Source: Patescibacteria group bacterium (GTDB taxonomy: Bacteria > Patescibacteriota > Minisyncoccia > Phycocordibacterales > PALSA-1337). Taken from it: a stretch of DNA of 11,262 nucleotides. Below are positions 7,135 through 11,262 of the stretch, in pieces. The DNA is taken from positions 1 through 11,262 of the forward strand of contig SCTV01000020.1 of NCBI GenBank assembly GCA_004298345.1. The letters are read 5' to 3'. Numbering within the stretch: position 1 is the first letter of the stretch; every line of letters starts with the position of its first letter. The notes beneath the pieces are model-generated. The model searched no databases. It had not been told where the DNA came from and saw nothing but the letters and a program-made list of their open reading frames with translations. Made by a program: the position numbers and the translations under genes.

Positions 7135-7170
7135 AGATTCTATTATATCACGAAACATGGGTAAACGCAA
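7135..7170 (-). promoter_or_regulatory. Promoter of the tautomerase-like gene
   Basis: On the minus strand TTGCGT (7165-7170), a 17-nt spacer and a perfect TATAAT (7142-7147) predict a start near 7135 and a leader of about 34 nt before the ATG at 7101. This is one of the best sigma-70-type promoters in the window. Confidence 0.7.
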
Positions 7171-7177
7171 TTACGAT

Positions 7178-7211
7178 AGTCCCCGAATTTTTAGTAAAAA
7201 ATTCGGGGACT
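7178..7211. repeat. Perfect 15-bp inverted repeat between divergent promoters
   Basis: Arms 7178-7192 (AGTCCCCGAATTTTT) and 7197-7211 are exact reverse complements around the loop AGTA. No T-tract follows on either strand beyond the stem itself. It lies upstream of both flanking genes, where a terminator would serve neither. It could be an operator, an insulating hairpin against readthrough or a small repeat element. Confidence 0.7.
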
Positions 7212-7241
7212 TGAGTGCTTCGCTCCCATATACAAAAAAAT

Positions 7242-7270
7242 TTGCGTACTACCTCAAACTCTGTAATAAT
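7242..7270 (+). promoter_or_regulatory. Promoter of the S41 protease gene
   Basis: TTGCGT (7242-7247), a 16-nt spacer and TAATAAT (7264-7270) predict transcription from about 7276, only about 5 nt before the ATG at 7281. The -35 hexamer is identical to that of the divergent tautomerase-like gene. Confidence 0.55.
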
Positions 7271-7280
7271 AGATGGGCTT

Positions 7281-8579
7281 ATGAAAAACATATTTTTGAA
7301 AAACGGAGTTTTGGTAGCGGTAGCACTTGTGGTGCTTGGTAGTACTTTTTACACCGGTGTGTATGTCGGTTCAGAAAAGATGTCTGGCGCATCCTCGGCT
7401 GCTCAGGTGACCAGTATTATCAACAAAGAGCCGGTGGCTGGTGTATCCACTACCACCGATTTCGCACCATTTTGGATTGCCTGGAACGTACTGAATGAAA
7501 AATATGTGTCCTCAAAAAAAATTCCTGGTGATCAGGAGCGTGTCTGGGGCGCGATAAAAGGTCTCACCGCTTCTCTCGGCGATCCGTACACAGTATTTTT
7601 CCCTCCGGAAGAATCCAAAAATTTTGAAAATGACATCGCGGGTAATTTTGAAGGTGTAGGCATGGAAGTGGGCATCCGTGACGATGTTTTGACAGTGGTG
7701 TCGCCGCTCAAGGGTAGTCCAGCCGAACGAGCGGGTATTCTTTCAGGAGATAAAATTTTGAAAATTAATGATACTGACACAAAAGATATGAGTGTTGAGT
7801 CAGCAGTAAAACTCATTCGTGGCAAAAAGGGTACTGAAGTCCGTTTGACTATTTATCGAGACAACAAGGTGGGTATATTTGAGAAAAAAGTTGTTCGAGA
7901 AGTGATTGATATTCCGACTATTGATACTGAAATCAAGCAGGTAACTAAAGCAGGTGTGCCAGATACTTCTGGCACAGGTTTGACCAAGGATGGTGTTTAC
8001 ATAATCCGTCTCTACAGCTTTTCTGCCAATTCTCATAATCTTTTCCGAGGTGCTCTGCGAGGTTTCCTTGAATCTGGGTCAAACAAGCTCATCCTCGATC
8101 TACGAGGCAATCCAGGAGGCTATCTCGAGGCGGCATGGGATATGGCGAGCTGGTTTTTGCCCCCAGGCAAGGTGGTGGTCAGCGAAGATTCTGGTAAAAA
8201 TGGTGTTGGTAAAGTCTATAAGAGCAAGGGCTATGGTAGGAATGAATTTGGCATCTTTAACAAAGATTTAAAAATGATTATACTGGTAAACGGCGGATCA
8301 GCTTCAGCCTCAGAGATTCTCGCGGGAGCGCTCAAGGAGCACGGAGTAGCAAAGCTTGTTGGTACTAAAACATTTGGTAAGGGTTCAGTACAGGAGCTGG
8401 TCAAAATTACTCCGGATACCTCACTCAAGGTGACTATTGCAAGATGGCTCACTCCACTCGGACATTCGATATCGGAAGGCGGACTCAAGCCAGACTACGA
8501 AGTTACTATGACCCAAGAAGACGTTGAAAAGAAGAAGGACCCGCAACAGGATAAGGCGATAGAATTATTAACGAAATAG
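7281..8579 (+). CDS. S41-family C-terminal processing peptidase (CtpA/Prc-like)
   Basis: A 432-aa membrane-anchored serine protease that degrades or trims extracytoplasmic proteins from their C termini. An N-terminal signal anchor (FLKNGVLVAVALVVLGSTFYTGVYV, about 5-29) precedes a Ctp helical region (WNVLNEKYV, YTVFFPPEES). A PDZ domain follows (NFEGVGMEV to the end of the RGKKGTEVRLTIY strand, about 115-195), then the S41 core (LDLRGNPGGYLEAAWDMASWFL). The catalytic Ser-Lys pair aligns to S342 (in GGSASASEIL) and K367, with Q371 in GKGSVQE, at the Ser-to-Lys distance of 25 seen in Prc. The ATG at 7281 is chosen over an upstream frame start at 7215 because it directly precedes the signal anchor and lies below the promoter. 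The natural substrate is unknown. Confidence 0.95.
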   Translation: MKNIFLKNGVLVAVALVVLGSTFYTGVYVGSEKMSGASSAAQVTSIINKEPVAGVSTTTDFAPFWIAWNVLNEKYVSSKKIPGDQERVWGAIKGLTASLGDPYTVFFPPEESKNFENDIAGNFEGVGMEVGIRDDVLTVVSPLKGSPAERAGILSGDKILKINDTDTKDMSVESAVKLIRGKKGTEVRLTIYRDNKVGIFEKKVVREVIDIPTIDTEIKQVTKAGVPDTSGTGLTKDGVYIIRLYSFSANSHNLFRGALRGFLESGSNKLILDLRGNPGGYLEAAWDMASWFLPPGKVVVSEDSGKNGVGKVYKSKGYGRNEFGIFNKDLKMIILVNGGSASASEILAGALKEHGVAKLVGTKTFGKGSVQELVKITPDTSLKVTIARWLTPLGHSISEGGLKPDYEVTMTQEDVEKKKDPQQDKAIELLTK

Positions 8580-8725
8580 TTCATTAAAAAAATAAGTTTC
8601 TTTTCTCGATACATCTTTCTAAGAGCACGAATATTTTTCTGGTGAAAAATTTCTCAAGTCTCAGCTACCCGCTTCCGAAGTCTCTTAGAAAGATGTATCT
8701 TCAACAAAACTTATTTTTTAATGAA
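8580..8725. repeat. 146-nt long inverted-repeat element between the protease and rplI
   Basis: Left arm 8580-8625 and right arm 8682-8725 are near-complementary. Twelve pairs (TTCATTAAAAAA), a 1-nt bulge and TAAGTTT form the outer stem; after a 7-8 nt internal loop, GATACATCTTTCTAAGAG gives 18 exact pairs. The 56-nt centre holds a smaller hairpin (ATTTTTC, TGGT, GAAAAAT). The left arm begins immediately after the protease stop codon and the right arm ends 15 nt before the rplI ATG. A weak promoter (TCAACA at 8701, AATAAT at 8724, 17-nt spacer) overlaps the right arm. It may be a MITE-like insertion, a protease terminator/mRNA stabiliser or an rplI leader. No clear target-site duplication is visible. 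Confidence 0.75.
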
Positions 8726-8740
8726 TAATCTAATAAAAGT

Positions 8741-9184
8741 ATGAAAATTATTTTTCTCAAAGACGTTCCAAAGAAAGGTAAAAAGTATGAAGTAAAAGAT
8801 ATTTCGGACGGATATGCACTCAATTTTCTCATACCCAATCGTCTCGCCGAAGCGGCAACCAAAGATGCAGTGAAGCGTGTCGAGATGATACAGAGCCAAG
8901 ATATGACAGTACGAAAAGTGCGAGAAGATCTCTTGCTCAAGAGCCTCCAAAAGATTTCAGAATCGAGTATTACTATCTCAGGCAAAGCCAATGAAAAAGG
9001 GCATCTCTTTGCTGGTGTGCACACGGTCGAGATTGTGGCTGAAGTAAAAAAGTCGCTTCACCTCGAGCTTGATCCGGAGTTTATCATTCTTCCAAAGCCA
9101 ATTAAAGAAGTGGGGGAATACAAGATAGAAATAAAGGTTCAGGATAAGTCTGCGGTTTTGAAGGTGGTAATACAGAAGGTGTAA
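8741..9184 (+). CDS. rplI: 50S ribosomal protein L9
   Basis: Two-domain elongated protein of the large subunit that binds 23S rRNA near the L1 stalk base. The N-terminal domain is clear: MKIIFLKDVPKKGKKYEVKDISDGYALNFLIPNRLA, with the GYA-NFLIP signature at residues ~28-36. A long connecting helix (about 40-78) leads to the C-terminal domain (ITISGKANEKGHLFAGVHTVEIV, then EVGEYKIEIKV). Length is 147 aa, typical of the family. It is not beside rpsF, ssb or rpsR as in many bacteria. Some CPR groups lack L9, so its presence is mildly informative. The ATG has no Shine-Dalgarno and follows the inverted-repeat element by 15 nt. Confidence 0.96.
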   Translation: MKIIFLKDVPKKGKKYEVKDISDGYALNFLIPNRLAEAATKDAVKRVEMIQSQDMTVRKVREDLLLKSLQKISESSITISGKANEKGHLFAGVHTVEIVAEVKKSLHLELDPEFIILPKPIKEVGEYKIEIKVQDKSAVLKVVIQKV

Positions 9185-9187
9185 TTA

Positions 9188-9235
9188 GTAAAACAAAAAA
9201 ACCGCGCCCAGTAGGGCGCGGTTTTTTTGTTTTAC
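9188..9235. terminator. Bidirectional terminator between rplI and rpmA
   Basis: Arms 9188-9209 and 9214-9235 are perfect 22-nt reverse complements around the loop AGTA. The GC-rich core ACCGCGCCC/GGGCGCGGT is flanked by A7 on one side and T7 on the other. It starts 4 nt after the rplI stop and abuts the rpmA stop at 9236, so it serves both convergent genes. Confidence 0.95.
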
Positions 9236-9511
9236 TTAAACGAGAATATTGAGAATTTTCTTTGAGCTGTATGAATTATCAAAATTTACCTTTCGTTTGT
9301 TTTTGATTTCTACAGTCCCCGCTTTGAGTGCAAAGAGAGTGTGATCCTTTCCAAGACCTACGTTTTTACCTGGCATGATGACAGTGCCTCGTTGTCGCAC
9401 GAGTACCGCTCCAATACCCGCTGTATTGCCAGGAGTAACTTTGACCCCTAGATATTGTGGTCCCGAATCTCTCCCGTTTTTACTGACCCCGGCTGATTTC
9501 TTTGTTGCCAT
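9236..9511 (-). CDS. rpmA: 50S ribosomal protein L27
   Basis: A 91-aa large-subunit protein whose N-terminal tail reaches toward the peptidyl-transferase centre. The N terminus MATKKSAGVSKNGRDSGPQYLGVKV corresponds to the usual AHKKAGGSTRNGRDS-type tail, with His replaced by Thr. The body has AVLVRQRGT, then MPGKNVGLGKDHTLFALKAGTVEI, the family core. The C-terminal extension ends SSKKILNILV. rplU, the usual neighbour, is not adjacent, so the gene seems to be transcribed alone. The minus-strand upstream region overlaps the start of the divergent Ada-like gene. Confidence 0.96.
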   Translation of the reverse strand: MATKKSAGVSKNGRDSGPQYLGVKVTPGNTAGIGAVLVRQRGTVIMPGKNVGLGKDHTLFALKAGTVEIKNKRKVNFDNSYSSKKILNILV

Positions 9512-9530
9512 AGTATGATTTGTTCTTAAT

Positions 9531-9539
9531 TGCTATAAT
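9531..9539 (+). promoter_or_regulatory. Extended -10 promoter of the Ada-like gene
   Basis: TGCTATAAT is a perfect extended -10 element (TGnTATAAT). No good -35 hexamer is seen, as is common for extended -10 promoters. Six nt separate the box from the GTG at 9546, repeating the spacing before corA and predicting a start at or beside that GTG. Confidence 0.65.
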
Positions 9540-9545
9540 TAACAA

Positions 9546-9995
9546 GTGCATACTAGTATAAGACAGATGGCCGAAAAAATCAAGTCCTTCTCGGGTATAG
9601 GTAAGCGGTTTAAGGATATCAGTCCAGAAACCTATACCCACGGCCTTATTGTGCTGATTATCATACTGACAGCTATCGCTTCATTTGGTCTTGGTAAACT
9701 CTCAGCTCTCCGTAGTTTCAAAAAACCGATTGTCATAGAAAACACTGTTTTTCCGGTAGTGGCTAGTATTGAATCAATAAATAAAGTAGTTTCTTCTACT
9801 GCATTATCGCAGACAGCAGGAGTGGTAAATGCGATAGGTGAAGTAGTGGCATCGAGGACTGGTGACAAGTATCATTTGCCAACTTGTGCGGGTGCAAAAT
9901 CAATCAGTGCAAAAAATAAAATAACTTTCTCGAGTGTTGAAGAGGCACGTAGGGCGGGGTATTTGCCAGCGGGGAATTGTAAGGGGTTGAAATAA
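9546..9995 (+). CDS. Membrane-anchored protein with C-terminal Ada-like metal-binding module
   Basis: A 149-aa protein with a short basic cytoplasmic N terminus, one transmembrane segment (GLIVLIIILTAIASFGLG, about 33-50), a Ser/Val-rich linker (about 60-95) and a compact C-terminal module (about 100-149). The module (ASRTGDKYHLPTCAGAKSI, then TFSSVEEARRAGYLPAGNCKGL) resembles the Ada_Zn_binding-like domain found on small anchored proteins and nucleases. Two cysteines are visible, C114 and C145; the first Cys of the usual CxxC pair is Ala, so zinc binding may be altered. Topology suggests the module lies outside the membrane. The start is uncertain: GTG 9546 fits a leaderless transcript, while ATG 9567 (MAEKIKSF) would leave a ~21-nt leader. 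Function is unknown. Confidence 0.8.
   Translation: MHTSIRQMAEKIKSFSGIGKRFKDISPETYTHGLIVLIIILTAIASFGLGKLSALRSFKKPIVIENTVFPVVASIESINKVVSSTALSQTAGVVNAIGEVVASRTGDKYHLPTCAGAKSISAKNKITFSSVEEARRAGYLPAGNCKGLK
9555..9583 (-). promoter_or_regulatory. Candidate rpmA promoter
   Basis: On the minus strand TTGATT (9578-9583), a 17-nt spacer and TATACT (9555-9560) predict a start near 9548 and a leader of about 37 nt. The elements lie inside the first codons of the divergent gene. Support is moderate: 4/6 and 5/6 matches with ideal spacing. Confidence 0.45.
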
Positions 9996-10004
9996 TTTTG
10001 AATG

Positions 10005-10043
10005 CAATAAATAAAAAACCGATCACTTGCGAGGTGTCGGTTT
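10005..10043 (-). terminator. Rho-independent terminator of the LuxR-type gene
   Basis: On the minus strand AAACCGACAC (10034-10043) pairs with GTGATCGGTTT (10016-10026), with one bulged base, around the 7-nt loop CTCGCAA. The tract TTTTTTATTTATT follows. The stem begins 8 nt after the stop at 10052. On the plus strand the same hairpin may weakly end the Ada-like gene, but its T-tract there is only TTT. Confidence 0.75.
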
Positions 10044-10051
10044 GAGCTTGC

Positions 10052-10363
10052 TCACGATGGCGGTGGGTCGAATACCAGGAACGGAAATTCTGCTGGTGTA
10101 GCGATTCCAGACCGAACGGCCATTTGGACGAGCAATTCCATAGGAAACGTGTGTCCGGTGAGTTGTCGAAACTTCCCATGTATGTTGCTTCTGTGGCTTT
10201 CCACAGTCTTTTCTGAGATGCCAAGTTTTTCAGCGATGACCTTATTGGCGTTTCCCTCAGTGAGGAGTCTCAACACCTCGATTTCGCGTGGACTCAAGAG
10301 CCAAGTCAGACGAACTGCAGATCCACGAACGATTGCCTTTTTAGCGCCATTTACTCTGATCAT
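10052..10363 (-). CDS. Stand-alone LuxR/NarL-type helix-turn-helix regulator
   Basis: A 103-aa DNA-binding protein consisting almost wholly of a GerE/LuxR-type four-helix HTH. The signature LLSPREIEVLRLLTEGNANKVIAEKLGISEKTVESHRSNIHGKF occupies residues 22-65, with recognition-helix residues KTVESHRSNI at 52-61. A divergent C-terminal segment follows (LTGHTFPMELLVQMAVRSGIA). There is no receiver, PAS or autoinducer domain, so it resembles small orphan GerE-like regulators and cannot be phosphorylated in the usual way. It ends in TGA, showing that TGA is a stop here. It is divergent from the unknown frame starting at 10554; the 190-nt gap between them holds an inverted repeat. No convincing promoter was found. 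It could be autoregulatory or control the divergent gene; that is inference. Confidence 0.88.
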   Translation of the reverse strand: MIRVNGAKKAIVRGSAVRLTWLLSPREIEVLRLLTEGNANKVIAEKLGISEKTVESHRSNIHGKFRQLTGHTFPMELLVQMAVRSGIATPAEFPFLVFDPPPS

Positions 10364-10391
10364 AAGATTTCTTCGAGTTGATTTTCAAAGC

Positions 10392-10410
10392 CTATGCAAA
10401 AGTAGCATAG
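10392..10410. repeat. Small inverted repeat upstream of the LuxR-type gene, possible operator
   Basis: CTATGC (10392-10397) and GCATAG (10405-10410) are exact reverse complements separated by AAAAGTA. The site is 29 nt upstream of the regulator ATG, in the region shared with the divergent gene. The half-site spacing (centres 13 nt apart) could suit a small dimeric HTH protein. The rest of the 190-nt gap is AT-rich, with only a weak candidate -10 (TATATT at 10485-10490) for the rightward gene. Confidence 0.45.
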
Positions 10411-10553
10411 ATTACCATGGGTGTAAAGTCTGGTCGGCCATATATAAAGCAGATTATTTTTGGTAGACAAATACTTTCCTTTAGTATATTGTTGATTTTG
10501 GACGAACATCCTCTCCTGAACAAAAAACAGGGGATACAAATACAGAAAAAATT

Positions 10554-11262
10554 ATGGGTTTTTCATCATCCTCTTACCCCTTCGAAATGAAGGTCGTCAC
10601 ACTGGCGGTAATGGATCGTTCTGGCCAGGTGGTTACAACTCCTGAAAGAGCAAAAAAGGGACCACCTACTATTCCTGAAATGCTGGGAAAGTGGGACAAA
10701 AACAGTTGTGGTTTCTGGTCGCTCGATACAGCATTACTCCTGGGTCTCTCTGGGAAAAAAGACGGACCTTTTGAGCTTCTAACCTTTGGCCTCAAACCAG
10801 CCGACTGCAGAAAGGTTTTGCAAGGACGGGTCTTGGGAGTTAGTTTTCATAATGACTCCGAGCGTAAACAGACGCTTGCTACAATCTCCGCAATTGCGGA
10901 GGAGTGCCTCTGGCAGTTTATCTGCCAGCGTGAGCTATTGGAGCCGGCTGCGGTTTTCTTCATCTCGATGCCCAGTTGGGTCAGTCCTCAAAGCTTCAAT
11001 CATCATCCTGGTTACGATTTTGGTCTTGGCGAATTTTGCGAGCCCAAGGTCGGACCGGTGAATGGGGAGGCGGAAGAAAAGACTAGGCCTGGAAGGGGAA
11101 AGGGCTCAAAAGCCTCGGCAAAACTCGCACAGCTCAGAAAGAAGCCACTTCATTTGCGAGGGGAGAAGACTGAACACACCGGACAGTTCTGCTGTGACAA
11201 GGTTATTCCCAGGCGAGTGCAAGAAGCCTTCGTGGCGGGGAGTCAGCTTGGCTTGCTCAAGC
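10554..11262 (+). CDS. Unrecognised protein, at least 236 codons, 3' partial
   Basis: An open frame with no stop from the ATG at 10554 to the right edge. The nearest upstream in-frame stop is TAG at 10482, and no ATG, GTG or TTG lies between them, so this is the first standard start; the next in-frame ATG is at 10587. No good Shine-Dalgarno is seen. The N-terminal two thirds look like a folded soluble protein: MKVVTLAVMDRSGQVV, PTIPEMLGKWDKNSCGFWSL, FELLTFGLKPADCRKVLQGR, then an aliphatic/Cys helix TISAIAEECLWQFICQRELL and AAVFFISMPSW. About residues 170-215 form a basic, Gly/Lys/Glu-rich linker; Cys-Cys and RRVQEAF follow near the edge. There is no signal peptide or membrane segment. By hand count some lines after 10900 reach 55-60% G+C, above most of the window. 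I recognise no family. Confidence 0.7.
   Translation, partial: MGFSSSSYPFEMKVVTLAVMDRSGQVVTTPERAKKGPPTIPEMLGKWDKNSCGFWSLDTALLLGLSGKKDGPFELLTFGLKPADCRKVLQGRVLGVSFHNDSERKQTLATISAIAEECLWQFICQRELLEPAAVFFISMPSWVSPQSFNHHPGYDFGLGEFCEPKVGPVNGEAEEKTRPGRGKGSKASAKLAQLRKKPLHLRGEKTEHTGQFCCDKVIPRRVQEAFVAGSQLGLLK

Noticed and set aside
7215..7281. Upstream start for the S41 protease at 7215
   Set aside because: It lies above the predicted promoter and would bury the signal anchor behind 22 extra residues.
8580..8725. CRISPR-like or simple terminator reading of the inverted repeat
   Set aside because: Only one pair of arms with no repeat-spacer pattern; it is too large and lacks a T-tract after the stem.
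10052..10054. TGA recoding (Gracilibacteria/SR1 type code)
   Set aside because: TGA ends the LuxR-type gene just before a terminator, and no gene in the window needs TGA as a sense codon.
10574..10795. Minus-strand open frame of 73 codons at the right end
   Set aside because: Short, Ser/Pro/Arg-rich shadow of the much longer plus-strand frame that starts at 10554.
10786..11061. Plus-strand open frame of 91 codons in another frame at the right end
   Set aside because: Serine/arginine-rich low-complexity product contained wholly within the 236-codon frame; no ribosome site.

Overview
The window looks like part of a small, streamlined bacterial genome, most likely a Patescibacteria/CPR member and, by overall impression, Parcubacteria-like. 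The grounds are an archaeal/eukaryotic-type aspartyl-tRNA synthetase in an otherwise bacterial gene set, a CysRS with an unusual active-site block (GGIDHIPVHHNNE), ribosomal protein genes outside their classical operons, almost no Shine-Dalgarno sequences, and a small membrane protein ending in an Ada-like module. The affiliation is an inference from protein character; no rRNA gene is present. TGA is read as stop in the LuxR-type gene, which argues against the TGA-recoding CPR lineages.

Left block (1-3668, + strand): aspS (5' end outside the window), scpA, scpB and mraY, separated by only 9, 12 and 12 nt, so probably one operon linking tRNA charging, the SMC-ScpAB condensin and the first membrane step of peptidoglycan synthesis. 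A small TPR-like helical gene with a real Shine-Dalgarno follows (3732-4052) and ends in a terminator. A gene-free stretch (4094-4322) carries a perfect 20-bp hairpin.

Middle block (4323-7101, - strand): a tautomerase-like gene with its own promoter, then corA and cysS 9 nt apart behind a promoter that predicts a leaderless corA message. A divergent promoter region (7102-7280) holds a perfect 15-bp inverted repeat and separates this block from a rightward S41 C-terminal processing protease (7281-8579).

Right block: a 146-nt inverted-repeat element (8580-8725) lies between the protease and rplI. rplI and rpmA converge on a textbook bidirectional terminator. rpmA and a membrane-anchored Ada-like protein are divergent, with predicted transcription starts almost back to back. 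A stand-alone LuxR-type HTH gene (- strand) is divergent from a long open frame that runs off the right edge (10554-11262, at least 236 codons). That frame resembles nothing I recognise and has higher G+C than the rest. This regulator/unknown pair is the most likely place for something undescribed, but the frame is cut off and its function cannot be stated.
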